A stretch of 57,909 bases of DNA from Gemmatimonadota bacterium (GTDB lineage Bacteria > Gemmatimonadota > Gemmatimonadetes > Gemmatimonadales > GWC2-71-9). Below are positions 15,117-22,236 of the stretch, piece by piece. Every line of letters begins with the position of its first letter. The stretch's first letter is position 1. A program made the translations under genes and the position numbers. The notes under the pieces were generated by a model, which was given only the letters and a program-made list of their open reading frames with translations, ran no database searches and was not told the DNA's origin. The stretch is taken from contig JACQVB010000156.1 of the NCBI GenBank assembly GCA_016209985.1, positions 1-57,909 on the forward strand, written 5' to 3'.

Positions 15117-16127
15117 ATGTCCTGTCGAACCGCTTTGCTCATTGCAATGCTTCTCCCAACAGGACCGCTTCTAGCCCAACGACCACCCAATGGCGGAACA
15201 AGCGCGGACCTCGTCCGATTGGAGCGAGCAATCGAGAACATTGCCGGCTCTGCCGCAGGGCGGGTCGGCGTTTCCGTCGTTCATCTCGAGTCCGGTCGCA
15301 GCGCATTCCTGAATGCTACCGAAGCCTTTCCGATGGCAAGTTCCTACAAGGTTGCTATCGCCATTGCGCTCTTGACTCGCGTCGATCGTCGCGAGCTTCG
15401 CCTTGACTCGTTGGTGGTCATTGACTCGACCGACCTGCACCCTGGAAGCGGGACCGTCTCGGACTTGCTTGCTCAGCCCGGCGTCGCCCTGTCGCTGCGG
15501 AATCTCCTTGAGCTCATGATGCTCATCAGCGATAATAGCGCTACCGATGTAGTCCTGCGTGTGGTCGGCGGACCTGATGCCGTCAACGCGCGCCTTCGTG
15601 AGCTCGGAATTCAGGGCATGAACATTTCCCGACCCACCATCCGTTTGGTGTCCGACTACTGGGGGGTAAGAGAAACGATTACGCCCGCAAGTCGATTTCT
15701 GACAGTGAGAAATGCTCTCTCCCGACGCTCACAGGATTCGGCACACGCTGCATTCCAAATCGATCCCCGGGATACCACAACGCCTCAGGCCATGGCATCT
15801 CTCATCTCCAAGATTTGGCGCCGCGAAGCCATCAGTCCGCCCAGTACCGATCTGCTAATTGACATCATGCGACGTTGCAGGACGGGCACGAACCGTCTCA
15901 GAGGCTTCTTGCCGCCGGGCGTCGATGTCGCCGACAAGACCGGAACAATGGGCGGCGACCGCCCGACAAATGTCAACGACGTTGGTGTATTCACCCTGCC
16001 GGACAATGGCGGACACGTGGTGGTTGCGGCCTACATCAAGGCTGCAACACCGTTGGCAGCAGAAAGCGAAAGGGTGATTGCGAATATTGGTCGAGCCGTC
16101 TATGACTACTTCTTGTTCAACCCCTGA
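15117..16127 (+). CDS. Class A beta-lactamase-like serine hydrolase, exported
   Basis: A 336-residue protein with a signal peptide (ALLIAMLLPTGPLLAQ). Class A active-site motifs are present: S75-S-Y-K78 (nucleophile and Lys), S138-D-N140 and K274-T-G276. The segment that should hold the omega-loop glutamate reads ISRPTIRLVSDYWG and has no clear EPELN equivalent, so deacylation may be impaired or use another residue. An insertion around 185-225 makes it longer than typical (~290). ATG 15117 has AGAGGTGA just upstream. The substrate could be beta-lactams or a peptidoglycan-related ester; lactamase activity is inferred, not shown. Confidence 0.85.
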   Translation: MSCRTALLIAMLLPTGPLLAQRPPNGGTSADLVRLERAIENIAGSAAGRVGVSVVHLESGRSAFLNATEAFPMASSYKVAIAIALLTRVDRRELRLDSLVVIDSTDLHPGSGTVSDLLAQPGVALSLRNLLELMMLISDNSATDVVLRVVGGPDAVNARLRELGIQGMNISRPTIRLVSDYWGVRETITPASRFLTVRNALSRRSQDSAHAAFQIDPRDTTTPQAMASLISKIWRREAISPPSTDLLIDIMRRCRTGTNRLRGFLPPGVDVADKTGTMGGDRPTNVNDVGVFTLPDNGGHVVVAAYIKAATPLAAESERVIANIGRAVYDYFLFNP

Positions 16128-16231
16128 GGAACTTCACCACGGTGAACACTTCAGATGATAGGTGACACTTTGTTATCAGCTGACTGGTAACACCGCTTCA
16201 ATGGTCGCCAGCTCGCCTGCCTTGTGGAGCC
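16128..16231. mobile_element. Short IS481-end-like remnant
   Basis: The bases GATAGGTGACACTTTGTTAT and CTGGTAACACC resemble the GGTAACAC-rich ends of IS481-family elements, as seen more clearly at 17321-17358. No transposase is attached. Confidence 0.35.
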
Positions 16232-16287
16232 TGGACTGTCGCCCGCCCCAATCTGATTGCAGCTTAGAGGAGAAGCGATATGCAAGG
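16232..16287 (+). repeat. Dispersed 5' repeat, diverged copy 3
   Basis: TGGACTGTCGCCCGCCCCAA, TCTGATTGCAGC, AGAGGAGAAGCGATATGCAA, GGC. Only the 3' half of the repeat is present and it differs at several bases, but the order of blocks is the same. It lies ~80 nt before the alpha/beta hydrolase gene. Confidence 0.7.
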
Positions 16288-16369
16288 CGGCAACGCGCCT
16301 GGGCATTTGCCATCATTCGGCCAGACCCCGAATGATCGTTGGACCACCATCCTTGGGGAGACTCTCACG

Positions 16370-17284
16370 ATGCGCCGCGCTCGCTGCCTTCCCCTCCTCG
16401 CCCTCGTCACCATTACTGTGTCATCCAGCGCGGTAGCCCAGTCCACCCTCTTCGATCCCGTGACCGCGGATCCACCCAGGGACTCCGTATACCCACCCGC
16501 GATGCGTAGTCTCGCCATTTCGAGTGATGGCGCTCGGCTGAACGGCATCATGTATGTTGCCAACGGACCGGGACCACACCCAACCGTGCTTCTCTTGCAC
16601 GGCGACCCCGGAAACGAGCGCGATCTGGACATCGCGCAAGCCGTGCGGCGGGCCGGTATCAATGTGTTGTTCTTCAACTACCGCGGGAGCTGGGGTAGCG
16701 GCGGGCTGTTCACTTTCAGCCATGTCTTGGGGGACGTCGCCGCCGCCCTAGGCTTCGTCCGTGGTCCGGAGGCCCAGCGCAGTTATCGCAGTGATCCCCG
16801 ACGGGTCGCGCTGGTGGGCCACAGCATGGGTGGCTGGGCGGCTCTCATGGCTGCGGCGAGCGATCCCGAAGTTGCGTGCGTTGGCGCGCTGGACTTTGTG
16901 AATGCGGGCGCAGTCGGGCAGCGCCTAAAAGGTGGACCTAACGCTGATTCGCTCTACTCGGTCGAACTTGCCGAGTACCAAGGGAAGACGCAGCCTGGAG
17001 CTCCCTATCGGGCAGAAAGTCCGCGGGCCATCGTGGACGAGTACCGGAACAACCCCGAGCGATTTGACGTAAACCGCTTCGCGCTCTCGTTGAGTACGCG
17101 TCCCCTACTGTTAATCAGTGCAGCCTTCCCTCAATACCAGCGCAGCCTGGCGGACGAATTCGGTAAGCTGCCCGACGTTCGGCTCACCTCCTTCGCATGG
17201 CGGACGGATCATTCCTTTTCCGATCGTCGGATTGAGCTGGCGCGCACTGTTATCTCATGGCTCAAGACCGACTGCAGATTCTAA
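16370..17284 (+). CDS. Exported alpha/beta hydrolase
   Basis: About 304 residues: signal peptide (LALVTITVSSSAVAQ), oxyanion region VLLLHGDPGNERDLD, FFNYRGSWGSGG, and the nucleophile elbow VGHSMGG with Ser152. The catalytic Asp and His probably lie near PLLLISAAFPQ and RTDHSFSD; the latter carries a well placed His. The fold matches dienelactone-hydrolase/prolyl-oligopeptidase-like esterases. ATG 16370 follows GGGGAGA by 6-7 nt. An upstream in-frame start at 16280 would place the signal peptide internally and is rejected. Confidence 0.88.
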   Translation: MRRARCLPLLALVTITVSSSAVAQSTLFDPVTADPPRDSVYPPAMRSLAISSDGARLNGIMYVANGPGPHPTVLLLHGDPGNERDLDIAQAVRRAGINVLFFNYRGSWGSGGLFTFSHVLGDVAAALGFVRGPEAQRSYRSDPRRVALVGHSMGGWAALMAAASDPEVACVGALDFVNAGAVGQRLKGGPNADSLYSVELAEYQGKTQPGAPYRAESPRAIVDEYRNNPERFDVNRFALSLSTRPLLLISAAFPQYQRSLADEFGKLPDVRLTSFAWRTDHSFSDRRIELARTVISWLKTDCRF

Positions 17285-17312
17285 CGTTTCCCGGTGAGCT
17301 CTGCAGGTGAGC

Positions 17313-17500
17313 AGCCGGGGACATAGGTAACACAAGTGTCCAGCAACATAGGTAACACTTTCGGTTACCCACGGATGATGTACTCGCGTTCGTCGAGAGT
17401 CGCAATGAGCACAGTGTTGAAGTAGATGGACCAGATGCCGTCGTCGGTCTCCTCGAGGCCGATGTGCTGGTCGACGAGTGCGTTGGCGATGTGGAGCAAT
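17313..17500 (-). mobile_element. IS481-family transposase 3' end and terminal sequence
   Basis: Two direct ACATAGGTAACAC blocks (17321-17333 and 17346-17358) resemble the ends of IS481 elements. Just inside, the minus strand (to 17365) reads QHIGLEETDDGIWSIYF and LIATLDEREYIIRG, which is the characteristic C-terminus of IS481 transposases. The frame remains open to 17655 but that part joins unrelated sequence. Only the last ~60 codons of the transposase survive. Confidence 0.6.
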
Positions 17501-17636
17501 CGCATCGGTAGGACCGTCACCGGGTGAAGGCCAAGCACCACTGCGGGCTTGGCTCCCTTCGCAAGGCGAGTGCGATCACCGGGATCGCGGCCCAGATACT
17601 GTCTCGGCATGCCGCCGGACTTCCCAATCAAGCGCG

Positions 17637-17884
17637 AATTGAATCGCGGGCTCAAGCCCGCGCTCGGCGTGCCCTGAAGGGCTGAATGGGTCGAGCAGCG
17701 CTTCAGCGCGGTGCCGACCGGGCCACTCAGGCCGCGCCATGCGAGCCCTTCAAACTGCCCGAGTTGGAGATGAACGACGGGGATGGGCGACGCCCCGGCT
17801 AACGGACGTCCCGAAGACCCTGGCTGCGCGGACTATCGCCCGCCACAATCTGCTCACATGTTACGGGAGAATCGATATACAACG
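17637..17884 (+). repeat. Dispersed 5' repeat, long copy 4
   Basis: Closely matches 14805-15059 over its whole length, with small differences (for example GGACGTCCCGAAGACC in place of the perfect GGTCTCGAAGACC hairpin). It is followed by a 16-codon frame (MRLTDEQKAHLLNCDG) and then the ADOP permease remnant. Confidence 0.85.
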
Positions 17885-18014
17885 CCGCTGGCCGTACTCG
17901 GTTTACGAGGATTGTCATGCGTCTCACAGACGAGCAAAAAGCTCACCTACTGAACTGTGACGGCTGAGCATCGTCCGAGCAGGTTGACGGCGGACTGGCG
18001 AACGGGGGCAGAGA

Positions 18015-18420
18015 ATGCTTGAATCATTCCGTCGCGATGTTCTGCACGCTCTTCGTTCCCTCCGTCGTACCCGGTGTTCACTATCACGGCTGTTCTCATC
18101 CTCGCCCTCGGCATTGGGATGTCAAGCGCGATGTTCACAGTGTTCGATGCAGTTCTGGTGAAGAAGCTGCCGGTGCAGGATCAGGATCGAATCGTGGAGC
18201 TTGCCGGCCTTAGCAAGGGTGCTGCGCGAGAGGTGCCCATCACTATCGAGCAGCTCGGCCGGTTTCGCACACAGACCCGCACGTTGCGCGATGTGGCTGG
18301 CTTTGCTCATTGGCGTATCGCCGAGGGGGGGGGTAGCGACGGGGACCGGGTCGCTATGCGACCGGTGGTGGGTGAAAGCGGCACCTCCGGCACAGCTTGG
18401 TCGTATACCCGCTACGGCAA
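18015..18420 (+). pseudogene. ADOP-type ABC permease, N-terminal remnant with frameshift
   Basis: Frame one, from ATG 18015, reads MLESFRRDVLHALRSLRRT. After a shift near 18070 a second frame continues VFTITAVLILALGIGMSSAM, FTVFDAVLVKKLP and ITIEQLGRFRTQTRTLRDVA. This is the N-terminus and first membrane helix of the FtsX/MacB-like ADOP permeases, as in the intact gene at 50060. Homology ends near 18320-18420. Confidence 0.75.
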
Positions 18421-18619
18421 CGTGAAACGACGGCTGTGTCTTCAGCCGACCGCTTTCTTCATCAGTGCGTTTCCTGCGCGGCGGCCCATGATCGCGCCAG
18501 CCGCCGTCGGCTGGAAACGCTTGTTACAGCGCCGCCGGCAATTTGTCGCCGGAGTTGAGCCGAACAAAATTTACGATGGCGTTATCGGTTAGTTATTCTC
18601 GGATGCGAGCGCCCCCGCG

Positions 18620-19182
18620 GTGCCGTTGGTCGAGCGCCAACCGAGGATCTTTGAGCTCACGGTAGGCTCGGCGAACAGATACTTCGCCTTTCGGCGCGGC
18701 TCCCCCCTTGGGGACATCTGGCTCGGCTCCTTTGCTCAGCCCGATAGAGCCCGACCATTCGTAACTACCGACGTGAGGCGGCCCGAAGCTTTCCCCCGAC
18801 GGCTCTTTGCTCGCCTACGTCAGCGACGAGACTGGACGCCTCGAAACGTACGTGCGCCCGGTGCCGGGTCCAGGTAGCCGCGTTCAGATCTGCGGGGAAG
18901 GAAGTGTCGAGCCGGTCTGGAGTCCGGATGGCCACGCCCTGTTTTATCGCGGTCCTCAGCGCATGATGCGTGCGACCCTCGTTCGTTCTCCCAGGCTCGC
19001 GGTGGTCCGCCGTGGTTCACTCTTCGAGGAACCGCTACAAGCGCGAAGGGACCGCGCATCAGTGCGACATATTTCCGAACGGGCGCGAGTTTCTGATGGT
19101 AAAGCCAAACCCGACCGCGGAACGGGCTGTCGTGGTGTTGCACTGGACCGCTCTATTGGATCAGAGTTCCAGAGCCAAGTAG
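18620..19182 (+). pseudogene. PD40-propeller C-terminal remnant of a Ser/Thr kinase, frameshifted
   Basis: Three frames in succession give the end of a propeller-type kinase: GDIWLGSFAQPDRARPFVTT (to about 18780), LLAYVSDETGRLETYVRPVP with VEPVWSPDGHALFYRG (18807-19035), and DIFPNGREFLMVKP with VVVLHWTALLDQ (to 19182). Two indels therefore separate the blocks. The kinase and membrane parts are absent. Confidence 0.7.
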
Positions 19183-19191
19183 CTGTTCTGC

Positions 19192-19219
19192 TTGACGCTC
19201 ACTCCAGCGACTGCATCTT
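19192..19219 (+). promoter_or_regulatory. Promoter-like TTGACG-N16-CATCTT
   Basis: TTGACG (19192-19197), 16 nt, CATCTT (19214-19219), then 8 nt to the ATG of a kinase remnant. Same boxes and spacing as 6239-6266. Confidence 0.55.
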
Positions 19220-19227
19220 AGCTCTCC

Positions 19228-19318
19228 ATGCGCGACCTGCTGGACCGCCTCAAAACCGCATTAGCTGATCGGTACGCGATCGAGAGCTCGGCCGCGGGGG
19301 CATGGCCCAGGGCGTTTA
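19228..19318 (+). pseudogene. N-terminal remnant of a Ser/Thr kinase
   Basis: ATG 19228 opens MRDLLDRLKTALADRYAIE. Four bases (CGCG) are missing from the glycine-loop DNA GAGCGCGAGCTCGGCCGC, which shifts the frame. The kinase sequence stops after GGGGGCATGGCC and meets the coiled-coil gene on the other strand. Confidence 0.75.
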
Positions 19319-19696
19319 GAGTTTCTGCAGTCCCAGCACGATTCCGATGGTTCCCAGCCAAAACAGGAAGATCCACTTCAGTAGCTCGGCCTTGAGCTCG
19401 GCGAGCCGCTGATCCACCCTGGTGTCGAGCCGATCGACCCGAGCGTCCAGCGCTTCGATCCGGGTTCCGAGCTCCGCCGTCCGCCGATCGATCAGCGCCT
19501 CCAGCGTGGTGGCGCGCTGCTCCAGACGGGCTTCGAAGCGCGCCCAGTTGGTGTCGTTGAGGCGCTCGAGCTCGGAACGGTAAGTCCGGTCTACCGTGTT
19601 CAGGTAATCCACCAGCTCACCGGTGGCCTGGTGCCCGAACTTTTCGTAAAAAGCCTCCGAAAACTTGGCAGCGATGGGCATATACTTCCCGGGCAA
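19316..19696 (-). CDS. Coiled-coil protein with C-terminal membrane helix
   Basis: About 126 residues. The middle is a long heptad-rich helix (ALIDRRTAELGTRIEALDAR, VDRLDTRVDQRLAELKAELL) and the end is a hydrophobic helix (WIFLFWLGTIGIVLGLQKL) that would anchor it in the membrane. It resembles small DUF1640/CCDC90-like coiled-coil membrane proteins, though this is a loose match. The TTG at 19696 is favoured because AGGAGGG lies seven bases upstream. It sits between a kinase remnant and K3. Confidence 0.75.
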   Translation of the reverse strand: MPGKYMPIAAKFSEAFYEKFGHQATGELVDYLNTVDRTYRSELERLNDTNWARFEARLEQRATTLEALIDRRTAELGTRIEALDARVDRLDTRVDQRLAELKAELLKWIFLFWLGTIGIVLGLQKL

Positions 19697-19813
19697 GAGA
19701 ATGCCCTCCTAGTAACGGTATGTCCGGCTCAACCCATAGGCAAATACACGCGAGCCGTACCGTTCTCTCGCGGCACGCTTGTCTGATGAAGGCAGACTAG
19801 ACGCTGGTCGCTC

Positions 19814-19840
19814 GCCGAGCGCCCTGGTAAACCCTATCTT
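19814..19840 (+). promoter_or_regulatory. Promoter-like GCCGAG-N15-TATCTT upstream of K3
   Basis: GCCGAG (19814-19819), 15 nt, TATCTT (19835-19840), then 8 nt to the GTG at 19849. The short distance suggests transcription starts at or next to the start codon. Confidence 0.6.
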
Positions 19841-19848
19841 AGTGCCCC

Positions 19849-22236
19849 GTGACCGATGTCTTGGAACGACTGAAGCAGGCCCTGGCCGATCGCTACGCCC
19901 TCGAGCGCGAGCTCGGCCGCGGGGGCATGGCCACGGTGTATCTCGCCGAGGACCTCAAGCACAAGAGAAAAGTCGCGATCAAGGTCTTGCATCCCGAGCT
20001 GGCCGCCACGCTCGGTCCCGACCGTTTTCTTCGTGAGATTGAAATCGCCGCTGGACTCCAGCATCCCCACATTCTGCCACTCTATGACTCGGGCCATGCG
20101 GAAGGCTTTCTGTACTACGTGATGCCCTTCATCGAGGGTCAATCGCTCCGTGCCCGTCTTAATAAGGAAGGGGCGCTGCCAATCGCCGAAGCTGCGCGGA
20201 TACTGCGGGATGTGGCCGACGCGCTGGCCCATGCGCACGAGCGGAAGCTCGTGCACCGGGACATCAAGCCGGACAATGTCATGATGTCCGGGCGTCATGC
20301 GATGGTGACGGACTTTGGGGTGGCCAAGGCGGTGAGCGAGGCGAGCGGTCGGCACAATCTGACGACGGCGGGGGTGGCGCTTGGGACCCCAGCGTACATG
20401 GCACCGGAACAGGCCGCCGCCGAGCCCAATCTCGATCATCGCGTGGACATCTACGCCCTTGGCGCGATGGCCTATGAGCTGCTGACCGGGCATCCGCCGT
20501 TCGAGAAGGGGAGTGCCGCGGCAACCTTGGCGGCACAGGTGACCGAGGTGCCTCGTCCAGTGACGGAACAGCGCGGGACGGTTCCCGCGCCTCTGGCGCA
20601 ACTGGTCATGAAGTGCCTCGAGAAGCGCCCGGCTGATCGGTGGCAAAAGGCCGACGAGTTAGTCAGTCAGCTGGAAATGTTCACGACGCCCAGCACCGGG
20701 ATCACCCCAACGGATACCCGTCCAATGAGCGGTGCCAGTTTGGGGCGTTGGCGATGGAAGGTTGGGATCCCCGTCAGCGCGCTTCTGGCGGCACTGCTCT
20801 GGATGGGTCGCAACAAGCTGCCCGTTTTACGGGCGGCCCCGGACGAGAAAGTGCCGGTCTGGATTGCCCTCTTGCCCTTTGAAAACCTCGGCAAACCTCA
20901 GGACGAATTCTTTGCCGATGGCATCGCCGATGCGATTCACGGCGACATCTCGAAGGTTCCCGGCTTTCTGGTCAAAGGACTCGGCACGTCAATGCGGTAC
21001 AAGGGGACTTCGCTGTCCCTGGGCGACATCGGCTCCGAACTGGCGGTCGACTATCTCCTGACGGCCCGGGTCCAGTGGGATGGCCAGGCCCGGGAATCCA
21101 GCAAGGTGCGGGTCAGCGCAGAGCTGGTGAGGGTCCAGGATCAGTCGACTGTCTGGCAGCAATCGTACGAAAAGCTGTATCAGGACATCTTTGCGGTGCA
21201 GCGAGAAATCGCCGAACGCACCACCGCGGCCATCTGGGCAGTCATCGGCTCGCCCGCCCGCCCGGCTCCGGTGCAGCCGCCCGCGCCGTCGACCTCCCCC
21301 AAGGCGCATATACCGTACCTCATGGGAAGAGATGAGCTGGTCCGGGGGCGGCCGAATTTCGCTCCCGCCGCTGTGCGGTACGCTCGGCAGGCCCTGGCCA
21401 TGGATTCGACCTACGCACCCGCGTGGGCGTTGCTGGCCGAAGGGATGATGACTGCCGGTGCCTCACTCGACTCGGTGCTTGCCGTGTCGCGCCGCGCCGT
21501 TCGGGTGGACTCGAACTCTGCCGAAGCACACACGGCACTGGGACGCGCTCTCTTCAATGAGTGGCAATTCGATGAGGGCCTCACGGAGCTGCGAAAGGCC
21601 GTGAGTCTGGACCGAAGCTATGGCTGGGCCTTGGGCTTTCTCGGCTTTTACCTCCCGCTCGTGGGAGCGGCGGAAGAGGGCCTTCCGCTCGCGAAGCGGG
21701 CCGAGCAGATCGATCCGGCTTTCTGGCTGGACGCCTCCATGCACGCGTTGCTGGCACTCAAACGATATGGCGACATGATTCGGCTGGCGGATACCAATTG
21801 GCGAACCGATTCCCTCAACACCGCCGATGCCTCTGAGCGGTTCCGGGGATTCGCGCTGCTCGAAATGGGTCGTGGCGATGACGCCCTCGCCGCGTTCCAG
21901 CGTTCTGAGGGCCGCGGCGCGGCTCGCGGCCGTAGCCGGCCCTCGGGACTTCACGACTATGGGTGGGTGTACGCCCGGCTCAATCGCGTCGCGGAGGCCC
22001 GCGCTCTCCTCGAAAAGCATCTCGCCGCGGTGAAGCAGGACCCCGGTGAACAGTTGGACATTGCCCAGCTGTACGCCAACCTCGGACGTCCCGACAGCGC
22101 GATGCTGTGGCTCAATCGCATGTATGAACGACATGCGGGCGGACTGCTGAGCTTGAGCATTTACCCGCAGTGGAATCCGTTGCGCTCGAGACCCGACTTC
22201 GTCGAGCTGCTTCGCAGAATCGGGCTTCAGACGTGA
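19849..22236 (+). CDS. Membrane Ser/Thr kinase K3: kinase - TM - TolB-like - TPR
   Basis: 795 residues. The kinase domain is complete: glycine loop 23-31, VAIK Lys45, HRDIKPDN near 136-143, DFG near 155 and GTPAYMAPEQ. The membrane helix (VGIPVSALLAALLWMG) is near 300-316. The outer part has a TolB-like domain (IALLPFENLGKPQDEFFADG) and TPR repeats (DSTYAPAWALLAEG, EAHTALGRALFNEWQ). K2 is its closest relative through the kinase and into the TolB-like region, but the TPR ends differ. It is the first gene of the K3-K4-K5 run; its TGA overlaps the K4 GTG. Confidence 0.94.
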   Translation: MTDVLERLKQALADRYALERELGRGGMATVYLAEDLKHKRKVAIKVLHPELAATLGPDRFLREIEIAAGLQHPHILPLYDSGHAEGFLYYVMPFIEGQSLRARLNKEGALPIAEAARILRDVADALAHAHERKLVHRDIKPDNVMMSGRHAMVTDFGVAKAVSEASGRHNLTTAGVALGTPAYMAPEQAAAEPNLDHRVDIYALGAMAYELLTGHPPFEKGSAAATLAAQVTEVPRPVTEQRGTVPAPLAQLVMKCLEKRPADRWQKADELVSQLEMFTTPSTGITPTDTRPMSGASLGRWRWKVGIPVSALLAALLWMGRNKLPVLRAAPDEKVPVWIALLPFENLGKPQDEFFADGIADAIHGDISKVPGFLVKGLGTSMRYKGTSLSLGDIGSELAVDYLLTARVQWDGQARESSKVRVSAELVRVQDQSTVWQQSYEKLYQDIFAVQREIAERTTAAIWAVIGSPARPAPVQPPAPSTSPKAHIPYLMGRDELVRGRPNFAPAAVRYARQALAMDSTYAPAWALLAEGMMTAGASLDSVLAVSRRAVRVDSNSAEAHTALGRALFNEWQFDEGLTELRKAVSLDRSYGWALGFLGFYLPLVGAAEEGLPLAKRAEQIDPAFWLDASMHALLALKRYGDMIRLADTNWRTDSLNTADASERFRGFALLEMGRGDDALAAFQRSEGRGAARGRSRPSGLHDYGWVYARLNRVAEARALLEKHLAAVKQDPGEQLDIAQLYANLGRPDSAMLWLNRMYERHAGGLLSLSIYPQWNPLRSRPDFVELLRRIGLQT

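Noticed and set aside
13070-17884. Integron-cassette (attC) explanation for the dispersed repeat
   Set aside because: The copies contain CTAAC after some stops, but I could not find matching GTTRRRY core sites or the attC imperfect palindrome, and no integrase gene is in the window.
19834-20646. A 270-codon minus-strand frame opposite the K3 kinase domain
   Set aside because: Equivalent antisense frames appear opposite every kinase copy because of shared codon bias; none resembles a known protein.
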